DNA of 64,000 bases from RUG12461 sp045661345 (GTDB taxonomy: Bacteria > Bacillota > Clostridia > Lachnospirales > Lachnospiraceae), in contig JAZRFM010000036.1 in the NCBI GenBank assembly GCA_045661345.1, positions 124,001 to 188,000 of the forward strand, in the 5' to 3' direction. The position numbers and the translations under genes are program-made. Below are positions 16,471 through 23,686 of this stretch, one piece after another (position 1 is the stretch's first letter; each line of letters begins with the position of its first letter). A model generated the notes under the pieces. The model saw nothing but the letters and a program-made list of their open reading frames with translations, was not told where the DNA came from and ran no database searches.

Positions 16471-17178
16471 TCACACCCAATACCGAGCCGTCTCTTTATT
16501 CTTATCACGCATAGCTTCTTCCCATGCGCTACACATTGCAGATAGGGCACTCCAAATGTGCTGTCCGTAATGATTGATAAGACTATATCTCCATTGGAAA
16601 ATTGCTTCACATACCAAACCTTGCTCATAAGCTCCGATGCCCTCTGCAAGATCTATGATTATGTCTGAGAGATCATCGTTTAGCATATTTTTACAAATCC
16701 CGTCTTCCGTCTCCAAAGGCTTCTCATAGAGATCACCAATACAGTACGGATTGAAGACAGTCCAATAGGAATCATAAACATCAGAGAAATCCACTTTTCT
16801 ATCATGAAATAAATCACTTGTCTCGTAATCAGCGTCCTCCATATATTTCATTTCAGGTAATCGCATCGCAATCATATATATTTTCATAAGCTGTGGTATC
16901 ATCAGGTAAATCTCATTAACGCCCCATTGCTTATCTACCGGAAGCAACTTCCATACCTTATGTAATTCCAGCAGCTGCTCATAAAACTCGTTTGCTATCC
17001 TATGAATTTCTCTTGCTTCATTCAGTGTAGTATCGAAACACACCTCCATCGCATTCTCTTCATCAAGGTAATATCTGATGATTTCTTCTCTTGCCAGATT
17101 ATCAGTTTCAAGGCTATATTCTCGAATAGCCGCCTCAGCATATTTTCTTTTTCCGTCCACTGTAATTCGATATATCAT
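16471..17178 (-). CDS. DUF5063-family protein, 235 aa
   Basis: The C-terminal half carries the pattern I associate with DUF5063: YDSYWTVFNPYC, then DDLSDIIIDLAEGIGAYE and AIFQWRYSLINHYGQHIW. This includes the D-x-L-x-D-I helix and the W-R-x-S-x-x-x-H-x-G-x-H end motif, whose His residues could bind metal. The N-terminal half is helical. The function of the family is unknown to me. GGAGG lies eight bases before the ATG. It is the first gene of a two-gene operon ending next to the winged-helix regulator. The 19-base motif at 17230-17248 lies about 50 bases upstream of its start. Confidence 0.6.
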   Translation of the reverse strand: MIYRITVDGKRKYAEAAIREYSLETDNLAREEIIRYYLDEENAMEVCFDTTLNEAREIHRIANEFYEQLLELHKVWKLLPVDKQWGVNEIYLMIPQLMKIYMIAMRLPEMKYMEDADYETSDLFHDRKVDFSDVYDSYWTVFNPYCIGDLYEKPLETEDGICKNMLNDDLSDIIIDLAEGIGAYEQGLVCEAIFQWRYSLINHYGQHIWSALSAMCSAWEEAMRDKNKETARYWV

Positions 17179-17229
17179 CCTTAATACCTCCGTTTTCTTA
17201 TGGGTAGTTTAGCATTTGCCATACCAGAT

Positions 17230-17248
17230 ATGCGTCAAACGATTGTCG
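17230..17248. promoter_or_regulatory. Operator-like motif, second copy
   Basis: ATGCGTCAAACGATTGTCG matches the word at 14753-14771 at 16 of 19 positions. On the minus strand both contain TTTGACGCAT, so each could provide a -35 box with a bound regulator overlapping it. Confidence 0.5.
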
Positions 17249-17256
17249 CAGCAAAA

Positions 17257-17298
17257 AAGCCCGTGGCTATCGGATAATCACCGATAACCACGGGCTTT
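17257..17298 (-). terminator. Rho-independent terminator of the radical SAM gene
   Basis: An 18-base stem (17 of 18 paired; AAAGCCCGTGG and its complement at the outer end) with a seven-base loop is followed on the minus strand by six T. It separates the radical SAM gene from the DUF5063 operon. Confidence 0.85.
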
Positions 17299-17355
17299 AC
17301 ACATCATCAATCATCCTCTGTTGTTAGTTGTCGCTCCTTTTGAACTCACCCCTCA

Positions 17356-18237
17356 TTATAAGGACCTCTTATTCATTCTGATCGCAGCCATCCTGTCCAG
17401 ATCTCCATGTTCTATCTCATGGCGGAGAGCTTCCACGATTTTGTCCTTCCTCTTAAGGAAGTCCGGTCCCGTGAGATTCTTCCCGGACACCGTATGGTGC
17501 GTGATGAACTGACAGTCACAGGTCAGATTCTCTACAAAGGTCAGAAGTTCCTGAAGCATCTCTTTTTCTGAGAGTGGTGTAAACTCTCCTCTCTCTGCTT
17601 CTTCCAAAAGCGGAGTCCCGGGAAATAATGTCAGTCCGCCGGTCCCCACCAACATAGGCTTACACTTACTGAAAATCAATGCAGAATTTAATGCGTGCTC
17701 ATGGCTATGCTCTTTTCCCGCCACCCCATTCAGGAAAGTCATCCAGTAATCAACGCCTGCCTCTTCCAGCTTATGACACTGCTCTATGATATCCTCAGAA
17801 CGATAACCCTTATTGATCCGTTCAAGAGTCCAATCATCTCCGCTTTCCACTCCGAGGGATATTTCCTTCATGCCAAGATCCTTTAGTGCCCTCAGCTGTT
17901 CTGCGGTCTTATTCTTAAGATCAGATACCCGCCCCTGGGTATAGATATATTCCATCTTCGGAAGATACCTGTTGATCATCTCAAGTATGGGAGCCAGCTT
18001 ATCGTAAGACATCACAAGCGGATTGGCTGATAAGAGCTGGATCGTCTTTGCATCCGGAGCGATCTCTGCCAGTTCCTTTAAGTCTTCCTCGATCCACTCC
18101 ATGGGCTGGAGCTTGAAGTCAACGTTTCTGTACATTGTGCAGAACTTGCAGCTGTTATGTGTACATCCCTGCGTGATCTGCAGGATCGGCAATGTCGGCC
18201 AGTATGGATTTCTATATACCGTGTCTGTGAAATGCAT
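17356..18237 (-). CDS. Radical SAM protein
   Basis: The 293-residue protein carries the [4Fe-4S]/SAM motif C-x5-C-x2-C as CTHNSCKFC at about residues 25-33. The TIM-barrel features of the family follow: YIYTQGRVSDL, ISLGVESGDDWTLERINKGY, WMTFLNGVAG and GTGGLTLFPGTPLLEE. It resembles the Elp3/HemN-like radical SAM group without an attached B12 or TRAM domain. The reaction is unknown. It is divergent from a TetR-type regulator gene 200 bases away, which may control it, and is followed by a strong terminator. Codon use is less AT-rich than that of the nuclease island. Confidence 0.75.
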   Translation of the reverse strand: MHFTDTVYRNPYWPTLPILQITQGCTHNSCKFCTMYRNVDFKLQPMEWIEEDLKELAEIAPDAKTIQLLSANPLVMSYDKLAPILEMINRYLPKMEYIYTQGRVSDLKNKTAEQLRALKDLGMKEISLGVESGDDWTLERINKGYRSEDIIEQCHKLEEAGVDYWMTFLNGVAGKEHSHEHALNSALIFSKCKPMLVGTGGLTLFPGTPLLEEAERGEFTPLSEKEMLQELLTFVENLTCDCQFITHHTVSGKNLTGPDFLKRKDKIVEALRHEIEHGDLDRMAAIRMNKRSL

Positions 18238-18435
18238 CCTCTCGCCTCCTTAACATCCGTATCTCCGTTTTGCAAGTTCAAGAAAATCCATAGGAATACC
18301 GCCTTTCTGTATTGATTGACCTCTTTTCTGGCTTCATGGTATATCTTTTTCTTGCCATCGACCACATACGGAATTACAATTATGACAGTATTTCTTACAT
18401 ATTTCTCTTTCTGTAATAAAAACAAGGAAAAGATC

Positions 18436-18972
18436 ATGGCTGAAATAACAAAAAAATGGATCGCCGGCACCATGAAAAAGCTCATGGCGCGTAAATCCAT
18501 CGATAAGATTCGCGTAACGGAAATATGCCGTGAGGCTGAGATCGAACGCCCCACCTTTTATTATCATTTCAAAGACAAATACGACCTCGTAGCCTGGATA
18601 TTCTTCCGCTCAGCCTACGATACTGACATCGTATCCGTGGAATCAGCTGCCGCTCATATGAATCAGATGCGCAATGACTTCCTGTTCTATAAGAGGGCCT
18701 TTGAGGACTCCTCCCAAAATGCTCTGTGGCGGTACATCCACGAATACTTCGTAAACCGTTATTCTGATCAGGCAAAAAGCATCCTTGGAACCGATCTCCT
18801 CGACACCCAGACCATCTTCAGCATCCGCCTGTATTGCTTCGGTACTGTCGGTATGACCCGTGAATGGCTCCTGAATGGCAGCATCACCTCTGCGGAAACG
18901 ATCGTAGAGATGATGTTTGCTTCCATGCCCGGAAATCTCCGGGAGATATTCTTCAGACCCGAGCCAGCTTAG
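18436..18972 (+). CDS. TetR/AcrR-family transcriptional regulator
   Basis: The 178-residue protein has an N-terminal TetR DNA-binding domain. IAGTMKKLMARKSIDKIRVTEICREAEIERPTF gives helices 1-3, and YYHFKDKYDLVAWIF is the signature at the end. The C-terminal ligand domain is short, like the DhaS-type subgroup (WLLNGSITSAETIVEMMF). The start at 18436 follows AAGGAAAAG; an in-frame start further upstream adds an unrelated tail. It is divergent from the radical SAM gene, its most likely target. Confidence 0.8.
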   Translation: MAEITKKWIAGTMKKLMARKSIDKIRVTEICREAEIERPTFYYHFKDKYDLVAWIFFRSAYDTDIVSVESAAAHMNQMRNDFLFYKRAFEDSSQNALWRYIHEYFVNRYSDQAKSILGTDLLDTQTIFSIRLYCFGTVGMTREWLLNGSITSAETIVEMMFASMPGNLREIFFRPEPA

Positions 18973-19015
18973 CACGGTTTTATTACGGATAAATGACTAC
19001 TGGATTCCGACTTTC

Positions 19016-19474
19016 TTAACAGTTTATGGAACCAAGATCTATCCTCATCGAAGCTATTCCGTTCTCGTTTGATAATTCTTCGAAGCCCATCCTCTTGTAC
19101 AAACCATATCCAACAGCCATGACATCCGGTTTTGTAGTAAAAACCACTTCCTTAAATCCTATTGCGGAAGCCTTCTCAATTATCGCTTTGAGCATGATCC
19201 TTGCATATCCGTTCCCTCTGTATCCGGGCTTGATAAACAATCTTTTTCCTTCGCAGGTTATGTCATTGATCTTTTTTATAGCAATGCAGGCAATCGGCGT
19301 GCCTTCCTCATATCCGACCATTATTGCCCCGCCGGAATAATATCCTGCCAGATCCTTCAATTCCTTATCAAAAGAAACAAAGCAACTCTCAGCACCTTTT
19401 ATCTGTGCATACTCTTCAAAGAGCTTTTTTACTACTTCCTTATCATAGCATTCATCAACTATAAATCTGCCCAT
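19016..19474 (-). CDS. GNAT-family N-acetyltransferase
   Basis: The 152-residue GNAT-fold protein shows the acetyl-CoA loop GYRGNGYARIMLKAIIEKA (the R/Q-x-x-G-x-G/A signature), preceded by the strand CEGKRLFIKP and followed by GFKEVVFTTKPD and YGLYKRMGFEE. It probably acetylates a small amine or an antibiotic-like substrate. No neighbour reveals the target. It is convergent with the TetR gene. The sequence is AT-rich, in keeping with the accessory island. Confidence 0.8.
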   Translation of the reverse strand: MGRFIVDECYDKEVVKKLFEEYAQIKGAESCFVSFDKELKDLAGYYSGGAIMVGYEEGTPIACIAIKKINDITCEGKRLFIKPGYRGNGYARIMLKAIIEKASAIGFKEVVFTTKPDVMAVGYGLYKRMGFEELSNENGIASMRIDLGSINC

Positions 19475-19504
19475 CCTTTATACCCTCAAAGCAATATTCC
19501 TGCT

Positions 19505-19704
19505 TCAGTCTTTCTTTATTTTTCTGATTGTTGAGTATGCTAAAATCGGAAGTGCAACCAAATCTGCTATACCCAATATTCGAACTGCAACATCCGGTAA
19601 ATCTATTCCTACGATACTTGCACCAGCCAAGATAAATGTTGCGATTCCATTTACGATCAAACTAATGCTCCACACTAAATATTTTTTTTCATGTAATTAT
19701 TCAT
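19505..19704 (-). pseudogene. Small two-helix membrane protein, frameshifted at an A8 run
   Basis: On the minus strand an ATG at 19704 with AAGGGAAAT in front begins MNNYMKK and then stops early (TAG). If one A is added to the run of eight A (19682-19689), the frame joins KKYLVWSISLIVNGIATF, ILAGASIVGIDLPDVAVRI and LGIADLVALPILAYSTIRK and ends at 19505, giving about 66 residues with two membrane helices. It follows the flavodoxin-fold gene by 10 bases. The break is a homopolymer slip, a sequencing error, or a real inactivating or phase-variable change. Confidence 0.5.
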
Positions 19705-19714
19705 ATTTCCCTTT

Positions 19715-20308
19715 TTATATTTTTTTTGCAATTTCAAATACTTTTCTTAGATACTTACCGGCGTTTTCATCCCTGTTAGCATCATTACCATAGCCTCTGG
19801 TCATCTCATCAAAAGCATATACTTCGCAGGCTTTTGCTCTGTTTCTGATCCGGTCACCAACCATAACTGTTTTCATTGCTTCCAGCTGATCTCTTCTTAC
19901 CTTATCTTTTAATGACCCACCCATGGTAATCAAAAATATAGCTTTTTCCAGACATTTCATGGATGGTTGATCCCCATATGCAAATCCGTAAGTCCATACC
20001 CGTTGAAACCATCCCTCTAACATAGCAGGAGACGACGTCCAAAAATCAGGGTAAATAAAGACTATCGCATCTGCTTCATTTATCTTTTTCTGCTCAAAAA
20101 GAACGTCCTCCGCTACAGGACTATCCAGATTATAAAATCCTTCTCTACTATACTCTTTTTCCGACATTACGGGGTTGAATCCATCTGCATACAGATCAGA
20201 AATCTCATATGAATGCCCTGCACTCTCCAATCCTTTGATAAATGCTTCTTTCACTTCGTATGTGAAACTGTTTTTACTTGGATGGCAATATATAATTAAA
20301 ACTTTCAT
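19715..20308 (-). CDS. Flavodoxin-fold NAD(P)H quinone oxidoreductase family protein
   Basis: The 197-residue protein opens KVLIIYCHPSKNSFTYEVKE, the FMN phosphate-binding pattern of the Flavodoxin_2 (NQO/MdaB/KefF-like) family. It continues with the quinone-site strand ADAIVFIYPDFWTSSPAMLEGWFQRVW and the loop LITMGGS. It should transfer two electrons from NAD(P)H to a quinone or similar acceptor via FMN. The start at 20308 is chosen because GGAGG lies just upstream of it, within the codons of an earlier in-frame ATG. It is followed by a small frameshifted membrane protein gene. Confidence 0.8.
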   Translation of the reverse strand: MKVLIIYCHPSKNSFTYEVKEAFIKGLESAGHSYEISDLYADGFNPVMSEKEYSREGFYNLDSPVAEDVLFEQKKINEADAIVFIYPDFWTSSPAMLEGWFQRVWTYGFAYGDQPSMKCLEKAIFLITMGGSLKDKVRRDQLEAMKTVMVGDRIRNRAKACEVYAFDEMTRGYGNDANRDENAGKYLRKVFEIAKKI

Positions 20309-20354
20309 TTGCGCCTCCATTACCGCAATAATAGTGGTGTTAGCATCTTCCGAG

Positions 20355-20534
20355 TTAATCCCTCTTCAAACTACTAAATCTGTACTTTGCATTCAGCACC
20401 AATTCTTTATCATCAACGGCATCTGAATAAAGTGTTTTCTCAAATCCAACACCGTTATGCTCAAGACAACTATCCATAAAACAAATAAAAATCCCAATAT
20501 CAATCCAGCGACAATCAAAGAGATTATTCTCCGG
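20355..20534 (-). pseudogene. C-terminal remnant of a nitroreductase-like protein
   Basis: The minus-strand frame reads LFDCRWIDIGIFICFMDSCL and then EHNGVGFEKTLYSDAVDD before a stop at 20355. The pattern W-x-D-x-G-I-x-x-C-x-x-x-x-x-C-x-x-x-G resembles the C-terminal part of clostridial nitroreductase-family proteins. There is no N-terminal half; an IS fragment abuts its upstream side. The identification is from pattern memory only. Confidence 0.4.
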
Positions 20535-20689
20535 TCAGATTAGGTGGGTGCTAACAACAGTCTTGGAATCCGGTATATTTCCGGCGAGTTTGCGATAGTA
20601 GAAGGGCAATCCGGAGGTCTCGCCAAAAAACAGGAGCAGATTGATCTGCGGGAGATTATCATCCTCTTTGTTCTTGCCCCTGTTGGCTA
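20535..20689 (-). mobile_element. IS1634-family transposase fragment
   Basis: The minus-strand frame reads LANRGKNKEDDNLPQINLLL, then FFGETSGLPFYYRKLAGNIP and DSKTV, and stops at 20535. The words G-x-x-K-x-x-x-x-x-Q-I-N-L-x-L-x-F, SGLPxYYRxLxGNIxDxxTV are typical of IS1634/IS4-like DDE transposases just after the first catalytic Asp region. Only about 50 residues remain, so the element is dead. It joins a nitroreductase remnant, indicating an insertion followed by decay at the right edge of the island. Confidence 0.6.
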
Positions 20690-20755
20690 ATTGTCAATAG
20701 TATCTTGTACTTTTTCTTGTGGAAACACCCGAAAGCCGATCTGTATGTAGGTATG

Positions 20756-20796
20756 AAAAAAGGACCCCTCATTGATTCAAAAACGCAATGAGGGGT
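20756..20796 (-). terminator. Rho-independent terminator of the aldolase gene
   Basis: ACCCCTCATTG (20796-20786, minus strand) pairs with CAATGAGGGGT (20774-20764), and six T follow. It ends the aldolase-proC unit. Confidence 0.85.
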
Positions 20797-20837
20797 TGGC
20801 TTTCTATGAACTTTATGGCATTGATCCCGCGCTTTCC

Positions 20838-21491
20838 CTAGTCGCCGAATACTTCCCTGTAGTCCTTCTGGAATTTTTCGATCCCCTGATCTGTCAGCGG
20901 ATGCTTGGTCATCTGCATCAGCACCTTAAAGGGAACGGTAGCGATATGCGCCCCGGCCAGAGCGGAATCTGTGACGTGGATCGTGTTGCGGATCGAAGCG
21001 GAGATGATCTGGGTGTTGTACCCGTAGATATCAAAGATCTCCGCGATGGTGCGAATCAATTCCACGCCGGTCTCGTTGATGTCGTCCAGCCGTCCCACAA
21101 AGGGAGATACATAGGTGGCACCGGCTTCTGCGGCCAGCAGGGCCTGATTCGCGGAAAAAATCAGGGTTACATTTGTCCGGATCCCTTCGGCGGAAAGAAC
21201 CTTTACCGCCTTTAAGCCCTCTGCCGTCATGGGAATCTTGACGACCATGTTGGGATGGATTTTGGCAATTTCACGGCCTTCTTTGATCATGCCGTCGGCA
21301 TCCACCGTTGTGGCTTTCACTTCACCGCTGATGGGACCGTCAACGATGGAGGTGATCTCTTTGATCACTTCCTGGAAATCACGCCCTTCTTTGGCGATCA
21401 GGGACGGATTTGTGGTCACCCCGCTGATGATCCCCATTTCATTCGCGATCCGAATCTCTTCTACATTTGCTGTGTCGATAAAAAATTTCAT
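20838..21491 (-). CDS. fsa: Fructose-6-phosphate aldolase / short transaldolase
   Basis: The 217-residue TIM-barrel enzyme of the TalC/MipB group carries the Schiff-base lysine Lys85 in MVVKIPMT, preceded by GVTTNPSLIAKEG and followed by NVTLIFSANQALLAAEAGAT and YVSPFVGRLDD. The short length and tetramer-type C terminus (MTKHPLTDQGIEKFQKDY) fit the fructose-6-phosphate aldolase/transaldolase subfamily. Transaldolase activity in the pentose phosphate pathway is equally likely. AAGGAGG precedes the ATG. It lies 12 bases after proC and is followed by a strong terminator. Confidence 0.88.
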   Translation of the reverse strand: MKFFIDTANVEEIRIANEMGIISGVTTNPSLIAKEGRDFQEVIKEITSIVDGPISGEVKATTVDADGMIKEGREIAKIHPNMVVKIPMTAEGLKAVKVLSAEGIRTNVTLIFSANQALLAAEAGATYVSPFVGRLDDINETGVELIRTIAEIFDIYGYNTQIISASIRNTIHVTDSALAGAHIATVPFKVLMQMTKHPLTDQGIEKFQKDYREVFGD

Positions 21492-21503
21492 GATAACCCT
21501 CCT

Positions 21504-22304
21504 TTACAGGCTCCGTGACTTCTCTGCGCAGACACGCTGCGCTTCGATCACGGCACCGCGGAAACCGTCTGCTTCGAGGGATGCGACCGCTTCGATGGTC
21601 GTACCGCCGGGGGAGCAGACCATGTCTTTGAGCTGCCCGGGATGCTTCCCGGTTTCGAGCACCATTTTGGCAGAGCCGTAAACCGCCTGCGCTGCAAACT
21701 TCAGCGCCTTGTCTCTCGGCATACCGTCGAGAACCGCCGCATCCGCCATGGCTTCAATCAGCATGAATACCATGGCCGGGGAGGAACCGCTGACGGCTGT
21801 GACGGCATCCATCATGGATTCCGGCACCTGCTCGCTTTTCCCGAAGCTGTTCAGCAAAAGGGCGGCATTCTCCAGATCCTCCGGCAGAGAGCGGCTGTTT
21901 GCACAGAAGGCAGACATTGCCTCCCCCACCAGTGCAGGGGTGTTCGGCATGACGCGGATCAGCCGGAGCTCCTTTCCGAATGCCTTTTCCAGTGCCTGGA
22001 TCGACTGACCTGCCACAATGGAGATCACAAGTGTCTTTTCGCTGAGTACGGGGGCGATCTCCTCGATTACCCCGTAGACGAACTGTGGTTTGACTGCGAG
22101 AAAGAGGATATCCGCTTCCCCGGCAGCCTGCCGGTTATCCGTCGTGGTCCGGATCGAAAACTGTCCGGCAAGTTTTTTCAGCACTTCTTCTGACTTGTCT
22201 GCGGCGAGAATTTGCTCCTTTGCAAGCAGACCGGCGGAAAGAATTCCGCCGATCATTGCACTTCCCATATTTCCGCCGCCGATGAAACTGATTTTTTGAT
22301 TCAT
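21504..22304 (-). CDS. proC: Pyrroline-5-carboxylate reductase
   Basis: The 266-residue enzyme catalyses the last step of proline synthesis, NAD(P)H reduction of pyrroline-5-carboxylate. It begins with the Rossmann motif ISFIGGGNMGSAMIGGIL. It continues with DILFLAVKPQ, RVMPNTPALVGEAMSAF, the substrate site DAVTAVSGSSPAMVFMLIEAMADAAV, and the C-terminal signature LKDMVCSPGGTTIEAVASLE. The length is normal. The ATG has only a weak AGGG. A hairpin lies between it and the crotonase gene upstream. Confidence 0.92.
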   Translation of the reverse strand: MNQKISFIGGGNMGSAMIGGILSAGLLAKEQILAADKSEEVLKKLAGQFSIRTTTDNRQAAGEADILFLAVKPQFVYGVIEEIAPVLSEKTLVISIVAGQSIQALEKAFGKELRLIRVMPNTPALVGEAMSAFCANSRSLPEDLENAALLLNSFGKSEQVPESMMDAVTAVSGSSPAMVFMLIEAMADAAVLDGMPRDKALKFAAQAVYGSAKMVLETGKHPGQLKDMVCSPGGTTIEAVASLEADGFRGAVIEAQRVCAEKSRSL

Positions 22305-22321
22305 GGCGTTTACCCTGTAGC

Positions 22322-22372
22322 GAAAACTCTTGGAAATCTATCGCTTCGCATGCGAAGCTTCCCCTGGTTTTC
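22322..22372. repeat. Nested palindrome between proC and the crotonase gene
   Basis: A perfect 16-base palindrome (22343-22358, GCTTCGCATGCGAAGC) lies inside GGAA/TTCC and an outer GAAAAC (22322-22327)/GTTTTC (22367-22372) pair. It overlaps the crotonase stop codon. It could stall transcription after crt, but no T-run follows on the minus strand. It may belong to the same class of nested palindromes as the cloverleaf element. Confidence 0.5.
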
Positions 22373-23168
22373 AGAAATCCGTAAAGTTCTTTTCTTTTCT
22401 GCCTTCAATGAACGCCGTCATCCCCTCTGTCCGGTCATGGGTGGAGCAGGTGAGGCCGAAGAGGTTTGCTTCGTACTCCACGGCGTTTTTGATGTCCATG
22501 TCATAGCCGTTATTGATGGCTGCCTTGGCGATGGAGACAGCGTAGCTCGCGTTGGAAGCGATCTTTCCTGCCATTTTCTTTGCGGTATCCATAAGCTCTT
22601 CGTTCGGAACCACCTTATTGACAAGGCCGATCCGGTAAGCCTCCTGCGCATCAATATTGCTGCCGGTAAAGATCATCTCCTTCGCACGGCCCATGCCCAC
22701 CAGACGAGCCAGACGCTGTGTGCCGCCAAAGCCCGGGATGATGCCGAGACCGACTTCGGGCTGTCCGAACAGAGCGCTTTCGCTGGCGATACGGATATCA
22801 CAGGCCATGGCGATCTCGCAGCCGCCGCCAAGCGCAAATCCGTTGACCGCTGCGATGGTAACCTGGCGCATATTCATGAGCTTGAAGAAGGGAGCCGCTG
22901 CACGCATGCCGAAGGCTCTTGCCTCCGCAGCGCTGAGGTTGACCATCTCCTTGATATCCGCGCCCGCCACAAAGGACTTGTACGGATTGTCTTTCTTGTC
23001 GGGACCGCCGGTCAGGATCAGCACCTTTACGTCATCGCGCGCTTCCACCTCGGTAAGCACCTGATTCAGTTCATCCAGCGTCTCACTGTTCAGCGCGTTC
23101 AGCGCTGCCGGTCTCGCGATCTGCAAAACCGCAATCTGACCATCTACATCCAGCTTTAAATTGTTCAT
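22371..23168 (-). CDS. crt: Enoyl-CoA hydratase / crotonase family
   Basis: The 265-residue crotonase-fold enzyme shows the oxyanion and catalytic regions: SFVAGADIKEM (first oxyanion Ala-Gly-Ala-Asp), INGFA-type NGFALGGGCEIAMACDIR, the catalytic Glu region GQPEVGLGIIPGFGGTQRL, and the C-terminal ending RTEGMTAFIEGRKEKNF. This is close to clostridial 3-hydroxybutyryl-CoA dehydratase of the butyrate route. No other butyrate genes are adjacent, so the pathway role is inferred. A good promoter is present at 23210-23238 and AGGAGG precedes the start. Confidence 0.85.
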   Translation of the reverse strand: MNNLKLDVDGQIAVLQIARPAALNALNSETLDELNQVLTEVEARDDVKVLILTGGPDKKDNPYKSFVAGADIKEMVNLSAAEARAFGMRAAAPFFKLMNMRQVTIAAVNGFALGGGCEIAMACDIRIASESALFGQPEVGLGIIPGFGGTQRLARLVGMGRAKEMIFTGSNIDAQEAYRIGLVNKVVPNEELMDTAKKMAGKIASNASYAVSIAKAAINNGYDMDIKNAVEYEANLFGLTCSTHDRTEGMTAFIEGRKEKNFTDF

Positions 23169-23209
23169 GTTGTATCACCCTCCTACTTTGTTTATTAAAA
23201 ACCTTTTTT

Positions 23210-23238
23210 ATCATATCATCCGCCGGGGAAATACTCAA
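23210..23238 (-). promoter_or_regulatory. Promoter of the crotonase gene
   Basis: On the minus strand TTGAGT (23238-23233) and TATGAT (23215-23210) are 17 bases apart, about 40 bases before the ATG of the crotonase gene. Confidence 0.65.
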
Positions 23239-23409
23239 CCGTTTTTGCGCCATGGGATCGCTACCCTGCGGTTTTGATGTGCTCTTTATGAATTGTTTAG
23301 GTATTCTTTATTTTTTCTTTATTGCAGTTCTGCATCCAGTCTTGCTACGATCAGTATGTCGATAAGTCCGACGTTCGTTTGGATTGTTCCCCACGATTAA
23401 GAAGTCCCC

Positions 23410-23438
23410 TTGAGAAACAGGACAAAAGACATTATAAT
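23410..23438 (+). promoter_or_regulatory. Promoter upstream of the BrnT-like remnant
   Basis: TTGAGA (23410-23415) and TATAAT (23433-23438) are 17 bases apart. Transcription would run through the toxin remnant into ilvB, so this may now be the acetolactate synthase promoter. Between 23239 and 23409 nothing else was recognised; no T-box or leucine-type attenuator is evident. Confidence 0.6.
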
Positions 23439-23459
23439 GACAAGGAAGACATCATCTGT

Positions 23460-23655
23460 ATGCGGTTTGAATGGAGCGCAAAAAAGAATCAACGCAACCT
23501 GAAAAAACATGGCATCTCTCTAAAGACTGCCACAGCCATTTTCAATGATCCGCAATTATACGAATGGCAAAGATTGTCCTCCGATGCCGGAGGCAATGCG
23601 CCTTCAGATGATGAAGGATATTGTTGCAAAGAATAAACCTTCTGTCTCTGCTTGA
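23460..23655 (+). pseudogene. BrnT-like toxin start fused by frameshift to an antitoxin-like tail
   Basis: The frame from 23460 reads MRFEWSAKKNQRNLKKHGIS, then LKTATAIFNDPQ. This matches the first 35 residues of BrnT-type RNase toxins (FEWD..K...N..KHGI.F..A..VF.D). It then runs into nonsense, ending at 23636. In the next frame the DNA reads PMPEAMRLQMMKDIVAKNKP and stops at 23655, a segment like the tail of the cognate antitoxin. The toxin core is missing, so this is a deletion relic of a toxin-antitoxin pair. Its promoter survives. Confidence 0.5.
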
Positions 23656-23686
23656 CCTGAGAGCAGTTCAGAAAGGAGGAAGCTCT

